A DNA stretch of 64,000 nucleotides from CAVOOW01 sp963697675 (GTDB lineage Bacteria > Actinomycetota > Actinomycetes > JACCUZ01). Every line of letters starts with the position of its first letter. Position 1 is the stretch's first letter. The stretch covers positions 310,001 to 374,000 of the forward strand of contig CAVOOW010000006.1 in NCBI GenBank assembly GCA_963697675.1. The letters are read 5' to 3'. Positions 27,113-35,901 of the stretch are shown in pieces. The notes beneath the pieces are model-generated. The model was not told the DNA's origin, did no database searches, and was given only the letters and a program-made list of their open reading frames with translations. The translations under genes were made by a program, and so were the position numbers.

Positions 27113-28021
27113 TCAGGGGGTCGACGCCGCCAGGAAGTACTCCGCGCGCTCGAGTTCGTCCAGGATTCGTTCGGCGTCTACAAGCAGAGACCCGTACGAC
27201 GGGAAGCTGTCGTACTGCTGTACCTCGGCGTTCTGGGCTTGAGTCCGCAAGTCGCGCCACTTGTCGCCGCCGCTTCGTACCGCGCGGCGCAGGTTCTGCA
27301 ACTCATCGGCACCGCTGATGTCGTCGCCAACGGCGGCGAAAGCGGCGGCCACCTCGTCGAGGATCTCGGCGTAGACGTGGAAGAACGCATCGGTGGGCCG
27401 CCGAGCGTGGTCGCCCGTCACCGTATCGAGCAGGGTTGCTGCGATGCTTCGGCACTGCACAGCGACATGCTCCAGGGAGTCGACTGCGCGGTCGAGGGAA
27501 GCAACGTCGACAGGCAACGCCTCGGGAGTTGCCCGTGGGTTGAAGCGCATGCTCTCGCGGCCCCGCTCGCTTGCGCAGCGGGCGTCGCGAACCCGTGCGT
27601 CGAGTTGCCGAGCCCGGTCCAACCACTCTTGGGCGTCCTCCCGGCTGCGCGCCATGCCTAATGCGACCAGGAGCACCAGGCCGAGGCTGTACCACTCGAC
27701 TCCGAGCGTGCGCGCAGTCAGGAAGGCCAGCAGGACACCAGCGAGTACGGCGGTGACGTTCTGCACCGTCGTACGCAGCGACTGGTAGACCGTCGCTTCC
27801 ACGGCGATCAACGCCGCCAACGGAGCCAGGAACGGCTGATCGCTGTGCAACGCGACCTTGGCCACCTGCCAGGCGATGACGGCTGCCACCGCTCCCTTCG
27901 CGATCTGCACCAGAACGTCCCGCTCCCGGCCAGGCGCCTGCATCGCCCGACCCACCGCGTGACGGTGAGACTGGGCAACTCGCACCGCATGCGCAACCGA
28001 GGAGGGAAGGGCCAGCGTCAC
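27113..28021 (-). CDS. FUSC-family (aromatic acid exporter-like) membrane protein with apparent internal deletion
   Basis: The N-terminal part is typical FUSC: VLVQIAKGAVAAVIAWQVAK, FLAPLAALIAVEATVYQSLR, VQNVTAVLAGVLLAFLTART, LGVEWYSLGLVLLVALG. In relatives a second set of membrane helices follows, but here VALG joins directly to ARSREDAQEWLDRARQLDAR, the start of the cytoplasmic helical region. Roughly 60-90 residues seem deleted in frame. The rest (LDEVAAAFAAVGDDISGADE, LLVDAERILDELERAEYFLA) is intact. It may be non-functional as a transporter. The start is uncertain: GTG 28021 or ATG 27943. Confidence 0.65.
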   Translation of the reverse strand: MTLALPSSVAHAVRVAQSHRHAVGRAMQAPGRERDVLVQIAKGAVAAVIAWQVAKVALHSDQPFLAPLAALIAVEATVYQSLRTTVQNVTAVLAGVLLAFLTARTLGVEWYSLGLVLLVALGMARSREDAQEWLDRARQLDARVRDARCASERGRESMRFNPRATPEALPVDVASLDRAVDSLEHVAVQCRSIAATLLDTVTGDHARRPTDAFFHVYAEILDEVAAAFAAVGDDISGADELQNLRRAVRSGGDKWRDLRTQAQNAEVQQYDSFPSYGSLLVDAERILDELERAEYFLAASTP

Positions 28022-28100
28022 CTCGCTGAGGTACCCCGCTCTGACCAGTCCATGCCTTGCACCCCGCCGAGGTCCTGCCCCGCCCAGATCGGCGCCGCGT

Positions 28101-28223
28101 TCATTGATGCCAGTCCTGGCGCTGCGTCGCAGCGTCGCCGCTGACCAACCACTCCTCGATCCGCTGCAGGAGCATGAGCAGTGCCGCTGCGCCGGCCGGA
28201 GCCGCAAATACCAGTGCTGCCAT
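28101..28223 (-). CDS. Small membrane protein (40 residues)
   Basis: ATG 28223 is preceded eight bases earlier by GGGAGG. The frame encodes one hydrophobic helix (MAALVFAAPAGAAALLMLLQ) followed by a short polar tail (RIEEWLVSGDAATQRQDW). The layout is like the small membrane proteins that often accompany transporters in actinobacteria. It lies upstream of the FUSC gene on the same strand and probably shares its transcript. Function unknown. Confidence 0.5.
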   Translation of the reverse strand: MAALVFAAPAGAAALLMLLQRIEEWLVSGDAATQRQDWHQ

Positions 28224-28379
28224 GACCGCGACCTCCCGGCGCGCACCCGAGGGTCGGGGGACGTTGCGCCCAGCGTGCCCCTTATCCAGCCTTTTACACG
28301 GACGCGAACCGGCCAACGCTGACGGAGTCCGTGATGTACGGATCAGCAGCGCTGCTCACCGACACACGGAGCAGCGCGA

Positions 28380-29294
28380 TCAGGACCGGAAAGCTGCTCG
28401 TGCGGCGTGGCGAAGCGCGTTGATCATGCTCGCGACTGCGGGGTCGGTCGCGATGGCTGGACGGGTTGTGACCCAGATGTGCCGCGCCTCGGGTGGTGTC
28501 TTCAGGCGACGGACCGCGACGTGCTCGCGAACCGCTCCGAGAGCCAGAAGCGGCACGAAGGCGACACCGAGACCGGCTGAGACATAGCCCTGTGTGACGG
28601 CGAACTCGTCGGCCTCGGCGACGATCCTCGGGCTGAAGCCCGCCCGGCGGCAGGCGGCGACGGTCGCCTCGCGCACGTAGTCCGACGGCCCGGCGGTGAC
28701 GATCCAATCGCTCGCCGCGAGTGCGGGCAGGTCGATGGTCCGTCGCGCTGCCAGAGGGTGTTCGCGCGGAAGAAGCAGGCGGTACTCGTCGTCACTGAGG
28801 TGGACCCGGACGAGGTCATCCTCCGGATCGCCCCCGACCCCGAACGGCTCGACGACGACAACGATCTCGACGTCGCTTGCCCGCAGCCGCCGCAGCGCCC
28901 CGGGGGTCTCGTCGACGATCGGTGACACGGCGACGTCGGGATGGGTCTTCCGGAACCTGGCGATCGCCGGGGGGAGGAGGGCCTCCCCGGCCGAGTGGAA
29001 CGAGACCAGGCGCAGCCGGCCGGTGCGACCCGCGCGGAGGTCGGAGAGCGCCGTCTCGGCGTCGTCGACCGCTGCGAGGATGCGGTCGGCGTGGTCGGCG
29101 AGCAGGAGGCCGGCCGCGGTTGGGCGGACCCCCCTCCCCACCTTCTCGAACAGGGCGGATCCTGCTTCCGCCTCGAGCCGTCTCACCTGCTCGCTCACCG
29201 CAGAGACCGTGTAGCCGAGGATCGCGGCCGCCCCCGTGATGGAGCCATTGCGCACAACCGTTCGATGGACAGCCAGCAGGCGGTTCGTCAGCAT
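28380..29294 (-). CDS. LysR-family transcriptional regulator
   Basis: The 304-residue protein has an N-terminal HTH (LLAVHRTVVRNGSITGAAAI, LGYTVSAVSEQVRRLEAEAG) and a periplasmic-binding-like effector domain (LRLVSFHSAGEALLPPAIAR, EHPLAARRTIDLPALAASDW, GYVSAGLGVAFVPLLALGAV). It is divergent from a small membrane protein gene, a likely target. The intervening DNA has an inverted repeat. Confidence 0.93.
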   Translation of the reverse strand: MLTNRLLAVHRTVVRNGSITGAAAILGYTVSAVSEQVRRLEAEAGSALFEKVGRGVRPTAAGLLLADHADRILAAVDDAETALSDLRAGRTGRLRLVSFHSAGEALLPPAIARFRKTHPDVAVSPIVDETPGALRRLRASDVEIVVVVEPFGVGGDPEDDLVRVHLSDDEYRLLLPREHPLAARRTIDLPALAASDWIVTAGPSDYVREATVAACRRAGFSPRIVAEADEFAVTQGYVSAGLGVAFVPLLALGAVREHVAVRRLKTPPEARHIWVTTRPAIATDPAVASMINALRHAARAAFRS

Positions 29295-29301
29295 GAGGCA
29301 T

Positions 29302-29352
29302 TGTCCAACATTGATGAAGTGTTATGCAAGAATCATCGCTAGACATTGGACA
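29302..29352. promoter_or_regulatory. Inverted repeat and promoter between LysR gene and small membrane-protein gene
   Basis: TGTCCAA (29302-29308) and TTGGACA (29346-29352) are reverse complements in the divergent gap. The right arm also provides a TTGGAC -35 box, followed after 17 bases by TGTGTA, for the plus-strand small gene. LysR proteins usually bind two sites in such gaps, so this is a plausible LysR box pair, though the T-N11-A core is not obvious. Confidence 0.4.
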
Positions 29353-29413
29353 GTTGCTGACGCACACTTGTGTATGTCGGGACAAGCCCGGCTCACGAAA
29401 TCAAGAGGTCGTC

Positions 29414-29539
29414 ATGCTCGCCATCCTGTTCATCGTCCTGCTGGCCACGTGCCTCGCCGCTCCGTTCCTCGGGACCGACACGAGCGACGCACGCAGCGAG
29501 GCTGCGCACCCGAAGCAAGGCTGGTTCCCCGCCAGCTAG
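29414..29539 (+). CDS. Small membrane protein (41 residues) divergent from LysR
   Basis: An AGAGG site is followed by ATG 29414. The frame reads MLAILFIVLLATCLAAPFLG then TDTSDARSEAAHPKQGWFPA, one helix plus a short acidic-to-basic tail. I recall closely similar proteins of this size in actinobacteria, with the same G-TDTSD-RSE pattern, which makes it likely real. The IS630 element begins precisely in its stop codon; the TAG is regenerated by the element, so the protein is unchanged. Function unknown. Confidence 0.6.
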   Translation: MLAILFIVLLATCLAAPFLGTDTSDARSEAAHPKQGWFPAS

Positions 29540-29550
29540 TGGTCCGTCTC
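29536..29550. repeat. Left terminal inverted repeat of the IS630 element
   Basis: CTAGTGGTCCGTCTC matches the reverse complement of 30676-30690 except at two positions. The TA at 29537-29538 is one copy of the target dinucleotide. Confidence 0.75.
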
Positions 29551-30687
29551 AGTTTTGAGTGACTACTCGGTCGAGGGTGGTTCGTGCTCGCTGGACTTTG
29601 GCGAGGATGGACTCGGCGGTGGCGGTCCAGATGTAGGGCTTGGGGTCGTTGTTGGTGGCGGCGAGGTATGTCTCGATGCTGGTGATGAGGTCGGGGACGC
29701 TGCCGAAGATCCCGCGGCGGAGGTTCTTGTCGGTGAGGTCGCGGAACCAGCGTTCGACCTGGTTGAGCCAGCTCGAACAGGTCGGGGTGAAGTGCAGGTG
29801 GAACCGCTTGTGGCTCTTGAGCCACCGCTCGACCCGGGGGTGCTTGTGGGTGGCGTAGTTGTCCACGATCAGGTGGATCCCTAAGCCCTCGGGGACTTCT
29901 CGGTCGATGATGCGCAGGAAGTTGAGGAACTCTTGGTGCCGGTGTCGGGGCAGGCACTGTCCGATGACCTTGCCGGTCAAGACATCCAAGGCCGCGAACA
30001 ACGTGGTGGTGCCGTTGCGCTTGTAGTCGTGGGTCATGGTGCCGGCGCGGCCTTGGTCATCGGCAGCGACGCCTGGGTTCGGTCCAGGGCCTGGATCTGG
30101 CTCTTCTCGTCGACGCACAGCACGACGGCTCGCTCCGGCGGGTTGAGGTAGAGCCCGACGACATCGATGAGCTTCTCGTCGAAGTGCGGATCGTTGCTCA
30201 CCTTGAAATTGTCGACCCGGTGCGGCTGCAGACCTAGCTCGGACCAGATCCGCTGCACGGTCGCCGGACTGACCCCCACCCGATCGGCCATCGTGCGACA
30301 CGACCAGTGCGTGTGACCCTCGGGCTTGGAGGCCTTGGTCAGCTTCACGATCAACGCGACCTTGTCCTCCGGGATCGAAGGCTTGCGCCCCCTGCCGGGA
30401 GCGACCTTGCCCCAGTCGGACAGGCCCCGCTCGGCGAAGGCCGCCCGCCAGGCGCGCACCGTCACGGGCGTCACGTCGTGGGTCGCGGCGATAACGCTGT
30501 TCGCGATCCCGTTGGCGGCATCGAGCAGAACCCGAGCTCTGCGCACCTCCCGATGCGCAGCAGTCTGCGACCGCGCCACCTTCTCCAGGGCCTCACGCTG
30601 ACCAGCGGACATGAGCAACGGCGCGGCAGAAGCAGTCACTCCCGCAGGATAGTACAGAACTAGCTATTCATTTGCGAGACATACCAC
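29539..30687. mobile_element. IS630-family insertion sequence, about 1.15 kb, with TA duplications
   Basis: The element is bounded by imperfect terminal inverted repeats beginning GTGG-T-n-n-GTCTC. It is flanked on each side by TA (29537-29538 and 30688-30689), the target duplication typical of IS630/Tc1 elements. It contains one transposase gene on the minus strand. It lies exactly at the stop codon of a small membrane-protein gene. Because the transposase is frame-broken, the element is probably inactive unless the break is an error. Confidence 0.8.
29549..30639 (-). CDS. IS630-family DDE transposase, one frameshift
   Basis: The N-terminal frame has a helix-turn-helix (HDVTPVTVRAWRAAFAERGL), the linker KPEGHTHWSCRTMADRVGVS and the first catalytic Asp in VVLCVDEKSQIQALDRTQ. 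The other frame has THDYKRNGTTTLFAALDVLT, the second Asp in IHLIVDNYATHKHP and the catalytic Glu in SWLNQVERWFRDLTDKNLRR. The frames join near 30050 if one G is added to a GG run. There is no slippery heptamer, so programmed frameshifting looks unlikely. Confidence 0.87.
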
Positions 30688-30690
30688 TAG
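30676..30690. repeat. Right terminal inverted repeat of the IS630 element
   Basis: GAGACATACCACTAG is the partner of the left repeat, with two mismatches. The TA at 30688-30689 is the second target copy. Confidence 0.75.
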
Positions 30691-30721
30691 TTGACCCACC
30701 CGGTGGTCTAGCTCGAGGTCT

Positions 30722-31585
30722 GTGACTGCGGCTGACTGCCCATCGCCGCCGTCACGCCAAGCGAGGATCATTGCCGCTGTGTCAGGTCGACGGGCGTGGG
30801 TCTTCCTCGGCGCCGCCGTGCTGACCGTGGCGGTCGCCGGTGTGGTCGGGTGGCCGCACCTGCAGCGCTACGTCGGTAAGGCTCCGCCGCGTCAGATCGA
30901 CCAGCCGATCGTGGCAACGCTTCCCGGCGGCACCCACGCACGCGTCCTGGGGATCGCGCACAACGCCGGCAACCACCCCGCGACTCTCCGGGCCGCCGTC
31001 CGGAACCACGCAGACGCTGTCGAGTTCGACGTGATCACCGCGCGAGGACACCTCGTCGCGGGACGCGAGCACCACCCGTTGCCGGGACTCGCACGGCAAC
31101 TCTTCCGCGGACCCAGCCTGGAGGACGCCTGGGACAGCGCGACCGGGGTGGCGCTGCTCAAGCTCGACCTCAAGCAGGCAGATCCGGCCTTTCTCGACAA
31201 GGTGGTCGCCTTCCTCTCCCCGCGCGCCGGTTCGAGATCGGTGATGGTGTCGAGCCCAGACCGAGCGACCCTCCTGTTGCTGCACGACCGGTTTCCGACC
31301 GTCCAGTTGCTGTACAGCGCCGAAAACCTCGCCGCCGTCGAGCGTCTCCAGTCCGACCCGGCCCTCGTCGCAGCCGTGACCGGGACGTCGGCATACCACG
31401 GTGTCGTCGACGCGACGCTCCTTCGCTGGGCGCACGCGCACGACCTGAAAGTCATCGCCTGGACTGTCAACGACGGCAAGCGACTCGCGCAGCTGACACG
31501 GCTGGGAGTGGACGGGATCACCACGGCCAACCTTGCCGTTCTGCGAAGCCTCGGCGTCGCCGTAGCCGCCACAGCCGAGCGGTGA
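30722..31585 (+). CDS. Membrane-anchored glycerophosphodiester phosphodiesterase-like protein
   Basis: The 287-residue protein has a basic N-terminus, one membrane helix (VFLGAAVLTVAVAGVVGWPH) and a TIM-barrel GDPD domain outside the membrane: VLGIAHNAGNHPATLRAAVR in place of the usual HRG motif, HADAVEFDVITARGHLVAG with the acidic metal ligands, and KVIAWTVNDGKRLAQLTRLG near the end. Such enzymes release sn-glycerol 3-phosphate from phospholipid head groups. The canonical HRG Arg is replaced here by Asn, so activity may be altered. GTG 30722 follows GAGG. It stands 32 bases beyond the IS630 end. Confidence 0.8.
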   Translation: MTAADCPSPPSRQARIIAAVSGRRAWVFLGAAVLTVAVAGVVGWPHLQRYVGKAPPRQIDQPIVATLPGGTHARVLGIAHNAGNHPATLRAAVRNHADAVEFDVITARGHLVAGREHHPLPGLARQLFRGPSLEDAWDSATGVALLKLDLKQADPAFLDKVVAFLSPRAGSRSVMVSSPDRATLLLLHDRFPTVQLLYSAENLAAVERLQSDPALVAAVTGTSAYHGVVDATLLRWAHAHDLKVIAWTVNDGKRLAQLTRLGVDGITTANLAVLRSLGVAVAATAER

Positions 31586-31586
31586 G

Positions 31587-32798
31587 CTACTCGGTACGCA
31601 TCGCGACCGTTGCCGGGATCCGAGCCGCCCGGCGGGCCGGGTAGTAACCGGACACGACACCAAGCGCCAACGCGATGCTCATGACGAGGATGATCGCGAC
31701 GGGATCGGTGTGCGTCTGCCATCCCAGCAGGTCACTTGTCAGTCGCGCGGTCCCGACACCGACGACGACGCCGAGCAGTCCTGCGGCAGCGCACAGCGCA
31801 CAGGCCTCGGTGAGAAACTGCGCTCGGAGCTGGCCGGGCTCGGCGCCGACGACCTTGCGGATCCCGACCTCGCGGGTCCGCTCGGCCACGGACACCATCA
31901 TCAGGTTCCTGATCCCGATGCATCCCACGATCAGAGCGATCGCGGCGAGCGCGAGGGTGAGTCTCTCGACTGTCGCGGTCGCTGTCTTCGCGGTCGTGAT
32001 GGTCTGGCCCTGGTCCTCGGTGCCGAAGTCGGCGCCACGTCCGGCCAGGATGCGGTGCCGCTCGGTGAGCAGGTCGTCGATCGCGTGCATGACCTTCGGA
32101 ACGATCTCCTGGTTCGCGACCTGGACCGAGGCTGAACACACCTTCTCGCCGCCGCGGAACACATGCTTCGAAACAGTCAGCGCGACGAAAGCCTGGTTGT
32201 CCAGGTTCTCGTCGCCAAGGTTTCCCTTGCGCGCGAACACGCCGACGACGATGAACTCGCGGTCGAGCACCCGGACGCTGCGACCGATCGGGCTCGAGTC
32301 GGGAAAGAGCCGCCTTGCAGGACCTTCGCCGAGGACGATGACCTGGTTCCCGAGGCGCCCGTCCGCGGCGGAGAGCAGTCGACCCTGCGCGGCTGTGTAG
32401 TTATGGATCTGCTGGTAGAGCGGTGTGATCCCTGAGACGAACGGATTGGCCTGAATCCGCCCGGCGGTAACGACCACCCCGTCGGCGTTCTGTCGAGGCG
32501 CCACGGCCGTCACACCAGAGAGGTCCGCCACCGCGTCGAGGTCGCCCTGGGTCAGGGTGCCGTCGGTCGGCGACTCGATGCCGTCCGGTCTGACGACGGA
32601 TTCGCCATCAAGGATGATCATGTTTGCGCCGAGGCGCTCGAGGTCGGCGTCCAGCCCGGCGCGTGCACCCGCCCTGATCGAACTCAGAGCGACGAGCAAG
32701 GCGATCCCGATGATGACGCCGAGGGCGCTCGGCACGCTGCGCAACCAGTCTGCGCGCAGTGCCTGCAGCGCCATCCGTACCTGCGCCTCAGGCGTCAC
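31587..32798 (-). CDS. MacB/FtsX-type ABC transporter permease
   Basis: The 403-residue protein has an N-terminal membrane helix (SVPSALGVIIGIALLVALSS), a large extracytoplasmic domain (LGANMIILDGESVVRPDGIE, GRSVRVLDREFIVVGVFARK) and three C-terminal helices with the FtsX motif TREVGIRKVVGAEPGQLRAQFLT. This is a mechanotransmission-type ABC subunit. GTG 32798 overlaps the ATPase stop by 11 bases, giving translational coupling. It ends one base from the GDPD stop (convergent). Family roles include exporting peptides or antibiotics, or remodelling the wall. Confidence 0.87.
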   Translation of the reverse strand: MTPEAQVRMALQALRADWLRSVPSALGVIIGIALLVALSSIRAGARAGLDADLERLGANMIILDGESVVRPDGIESPTDGTLTQGDLDAVADLSGVTAVAPRQNADGVVVTAGRIQANPFVSGITPLYQQIHNYTAAQGRLLSAADGRLGNQVIVLGEGPARRLFPDSSPIGRSVRVLDREFIVVGVFARKGNLGDENLDNQAFVALTVSKHVFRGGEKVCSASVQVANQEIVPKVMHAIDDLLTERHRILAGRGADFGTEDQGQTITTAKTATATVERLTLALAAIALIVGCIGIRNLMMVSVAERTREVGIRKVVGAEPGQLRAQFLTEACALCAAAGLLGVVVGVGTARLTSDLLGWQTHTDPVAIILVMSIALALGVVSGYYPARRAARIPATVAMRTE

Positions 32799-33570
32799 GT
32801 CGCGCTGCCCCGCTTCGACCGGCGCCCCTGCGGACTCGGACGACGACCTGCTCCTCGGCGTCGATGCGGCCGTCGAGCAGGTGGACGATCCGGCTGCCCC
32901 GTTCGGCAACCTCGCGTACCTGCGTCGCCATCACGATGGTGACACCACCCGCGTGCACCTCCGTCAGGACGTCGAGAAGCCCTTCCGCAGTGCCTGCGTC
33001 GAGGTTGCCGGTCGGTTCGTCGGCCAGCACGACGTCGGGCCGGATGACGAGCGCGCGCGCCACCGCGACCCGTTGCTGCTGACCATCGGTGAGCTGCTCG
33101 GGCAGGTGGTCGGCCCGGTCCACCAAGCCGACCGCGGACAGGGCGGCGAGCGCGCGATCGCGACGTTCGGACGGCGTGACATGCGCGTACGCGAGCGGCA
33201 GCTCCACGTTCTGCAGAGCCGTCGAACGGGAGACCAGGCTGAAGCCCTGGAAGACGAAACCGATGCGCTCGCGGCGAACGCGGGCCGCCTCGCGCTCGTC
33301 TACGTACGCGACGTTCTTGCCCGCGAGCTGGTAGTCACCTTCCGTCGGGCGCTCGAGGCAACCGAGGATGGACAGCAAGGTCGTCTTCCCTGAGCCCGCT
33401 GGGCCCACGACGCAAAGGAATTCTCCTGCTCGGACGGCCAGATCGACGCCTCGGAGGGCTGCGACTTCCGCTTCTCCGTGGCCGAAGCGCATGCGCAGTT
33501 GCGCCGTCCGGATGACGAACGCGTTCTCGGCGGGAGGATTCACGGCGCCGGTCCCGGTCCGGTCCGGCAT
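32788..33570 (-). CDS. ABC transporter ATPase (MacB/LolD-like) with degenerate signature and H-loop
   Basis: From ATG 33570 the ATPase has about 260 residues, with Walker A VVGPAGSGKTTLLSILG, Q-loop FVFQGFSLV, and Walker B VVLADEPTGNLD. The signature motif reads LTDGQQQRVAVARA instead of LSGGQ. The usual H-loop His is replaced: IVMATQVREVAE where MATHD is expected. The gene forms an operon with the permease; both lie downstream of the sensor kinase on the same strand. The atypical residues suggest slowed or altered ATP hydrolysis, but the fold is complete. Confidence 0.88.
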   Translation of the reverse strand: MPDRTGTGAVNPPAENAFVIRTAQLRMRFGHGEAEVAALRGVDLAVRAGEFLCVVGPAGSGKTTLLSILGCLERPTEGDYQLAGKNVAYVDEREAARVRRERIGFVFQGFSLVSRSTALQNVELPLAYAHVTPSERRDRALAALSAVGLVDRADHLPEQLTDGQQQRVAVARALVIRPDVVLADEPTGNLDAGTAEGLLDVLTEVHAGGVTIVMATQVREVAERGSRIVHLLDGRIDAEEQVVVRVRRGAGRSGAARRDA

Positions 33571-33736
33571 CACAGTTGCTCGTGTTCGGCGCACGTGCCC
33601 CGCCCCCTTGCAGACCTCCCGCACTCTGCGGCCCGCTATCGACCGTGCCTTCCCGTTGTATGCCCGCGGCATCGTCGGATCAATGGCCGCTTGTGACTAC
33701 GTCCGGCCGCGCAGCTCTCCCAGCGTGACCGGTCGG

Positions 33737-35227
33737 TCACGCCTTCGGCGCGACGTGACGGTTCGTCTCGCTCGCAGGAACCGACCGCTGATCGTCGGTC
33801 TGCACTGCCCGCCAGCTCGGCAGGGCCAAGAAGAACGCGCTCCCTCCACCCGGCGCGTTCTCAAACCAGAGACGCCCGCCGTGGGCGAGAGCGACTTCGT
33901 GGCAGATCGCCAGACCGAGGCCGCTGCCACCGACGTTGCGGCCGCGCGCACTGTCCGCGCGGTAGTAGCGGTCGAACAGGCGCTCGCGATCATCGGCCGG
34001 GATGCCGGGACCCTCGTCGCTGACCGTGACGCCGACCTCACTGCCACGGCGCCAGCTCGTCACGCGAACACTGCTTCCTGGCGGCGTGAACTTGATGGCG
34101 TTCTCGATCAGGTTCGTGAGGGCCAGATGAAGCCGTTGCGGATCCGCCTGCGCTTCCAGCGGACCGCCCTCGGCAAGAAGTGACACCTCCTTGGCAGAGG
34201 CCAAAGCGCGCAACGGACCGGCCGCGTCGTCGATGGCTTGGCGCAGGCTGACCGGCACCGTGAGCAACTCGAGGGTGCCCTCGTCGGCCTCGGCCATCGC
34301 CAGCAGGTTGTCGACGGTCCGGCTCATCCGGTCCACCTCCTCACGCGCGCTGGCCAGCACCTCCTGCGCTGGGAGCGGGAGCGCGTCGCCGCGGAGGCTG
34401 ACATCCACTTCGGCGCGCATGACTGCGAGCGGAGTTCGCAGCGCATGCGAGGCGTCGGCGACCAGCCGGCGTTTGTCCATCACTCCCCGCTCGATCCGAT
34501 CGAGCATCTCGTTGAGGGTCACGCCGAGGCGCCATATCTCGTCGTGGGTGGAGGGGACGGCCACCCGCTCACGCAAGCCTGCTCTGCCGATCTGCTGCGC
34601 GTCCGAGGTCATCCGCTCAACGGGCCGAAGGGCCTTGCGTGCGAGCCAGTAGGCAGCCACTGACGCAGCGGCCAGCCCCACCGGTCCCGCGATCAGCAGC
34701 AGCAACAGGACCTCGTTGACCGGGTCCTCCACCGGCTTGAGGCTCAGGGCGATGACCAGGACACGTGGCTGGTCCCGATCGGTGAAGGCGGTCGCCTTGG
34801 TGCGATAGAACTGGCCGTCGTCACCGAGCGGGACGCTGCGAGTCGGGGTGAGCCCGGCCAGGGCTGCCCGAAGGTCACGTGACGTGACCAGGGGGCCGTT
34901 CTCCGCAACCGTGCCGTAGTGCGCAACCACGCGGCCGGCGGCGTCGAGAATCTGCGCGCCACCCGAGGGCGGCAGGCTGGCGCGGGCCGCGTCGGCCAGG
35001 TCGTCGGATTCTTCGGCCGGCACGACGGGTATGTCCGCGCCACGTTCCCCACGCTCGTCGGTAAAAGCGCGCAGGACGCTGACGGAACCGGTGTGCACTT
35101 CTTCGTCCATCGCCATCCGCAGGTCGGACCGGAGTTGCAGGACGAGGAAGGAACCCAGGGCAAGGACGATCGCCGCGAGCAGGCCGGCGAACCAGAGAGT
35201 CAGCCGGACCCGGATGGGCAGGTTCAT
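33737..35227 (-). CDS. Sensor histidine kinase of the efflux island
   Basis: The 496-residue protein has two membrane helices (LTLWFAGLLAAIVLALGSFL and VLLLLLIAGPVGLAAASVAA) around an extracellular sensor of about 130 residues. HAMP, HisKA (LVADASHALRTPLAVMRAE with the phospho-accepting His) and HATPase (LIENAIKFTPPG, DEGPGIPADDRERLFDRYYR, GSGLGLAICHEVALAHGG) follow. The ATG overlaps the response regulator TGA (ATGA), so the two are coupled. Layout and size match CusS/CopS or TcrA-class kinases. The signal is unknown. Confidence 0.92.
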   Translation of the reverse strand: MNLPIRVRLTLWFAGLLAAIVLALGSFLVLQLRSDLRMAMDEEVHTGSVSVLRAFTDERGERGADIPVVPAEESDDLADAARASLPPSGGAQILDAAGRVVAHYGTVAENGPLVTSRDLRAALAGLTPTRSVPLGDDGQFYRTKATAFTDRDQPRVLVIALSLKPVEDPVNEVLLLLLIAGPVGLAAASVAAYWLARKALRPVERMTSDAQQIGRAGLRERVAVPSTHDEIWRLGVTLNEMLDRIERGVMDKRRLVADASHALRTPLAVMRAEVDVSLRGDALPLPAQEVLASAREEVDRMSRTVDNLLAMAEADEGTLELLTVPVSLRQAIDDAAGPLRALASAKEVSLLAEGGPLEAQADPQRLHLALTNLIENAIKFTPPGSSVRVTSWRRGSEVGVTVSDEGPGIPADDRERLFDRYYRADSARGRNVGGSGLGLAICHEVALAHGGRLWFENAPGGGSAFFLALPSWRAVQTDDQRSVPASETNRHVAPKA

Positions 35228-35901
35228 GACGACTCCAGCAGGAAACCCTTACCGCGCACGGTCCGGATGAGCCGTCGACCTCTCGGACGTTCGAGCTTCC
35301 TGCGCAGGTAGCCGACGTAGACGTCGGCAATGTTCGGCGAGCCCTGATAGTCCTCGTGCCACACGGCGTCGAGAAGGTGCGCCCGCGTGACCAGCCGGTT
35401 GGCATTGCGGGCGAGGACCTCGAGGACATCGAACTCGCGCGCCGTGAGCTCGACCTGGTGGCCTGCCCGGGTCACGATGCGGGTCGAGGAGTCCACGTGC
35501 AGGTCCCCGATCTGAAACACCTGAGGGTGCGCAGAGGGGCCGCGACGGATGAGCACCCTCAGGCGTGCCAGCAGCTCTCCGAAGTCGAACGGCTTCACCA
35601 TGTAGTCGTCGGCCCCGCCGTCGAGTCCGCGGATGCGGTCGCTGACATCGACGCGCGCGGTGAGCATCAGCACCGGCACCCATCGTTCGCGGCGGCGGAG
35701 CTCCTCGCAGAGGGCGAACCCATCGAGACCAGGAAGCATCAGGTCGAGTACGACGACCGAGTAGTCGTCCGCCGTCGCGCGAGACAAACCCTGCTCCCCG
35801 GTGCGGGCCACGTCGACCGAGTAGCCCTCGTACCCGAGGCCCTTGTGCAGTGCGCGAACGAGCTTTTCGTCGTCCTCGACCACGAGCACCCGCACAGTCA
35901 C
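35224..35901 (-). CDS. OmpR-family response regulator of the efflux island
   Basis: The 225-residue protein has a receiver domain (VRVLVVEDDEKLVRALHKGL, phospho-acceptor Asp in YSVVVLDLMLPGLDGFALC, Lys in DDYMVKPFDFGELLARLRVL) and a C-terminal winged helix (VELTAREFDVLEVLARNANR, SPNIADVYVGYLRRKLERPR). It is divergent from the first RND gene across a 145-bp gap with a palindrome. GTG 35901 is the preferred start; an upstream GTG at 35931 would add ten poorly conserved residues. Confidence 0.9.
   Translation of the reverse strand: MTVRVLVVEDDEKLVRALHKGLGYEGYSVDVARTGEQGLSRATADDYSVVVLDLMLPGLDGFALCEELRRRERWVPVLMLTARVDVSDRIRGLDGGADDYMVKPFDFGELLARLRVLIRRGPSAHPQVFQIGDLHVDSSTRIVTRAGHQVELTAREFDVLEVLARNANRLVTRAHLLDAVWHEDYQGSPNIADVYVGYLRRKLERPRGRRLIRTVRGKGFLLESS

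Noticed and set aside
30030..30070. Programmed ribosomal frameshift in the IS630 transposase
   Set aside because: There is no slippery heptamer or downstream stem; the shift sits at a short GG run, as expected for a missing base.
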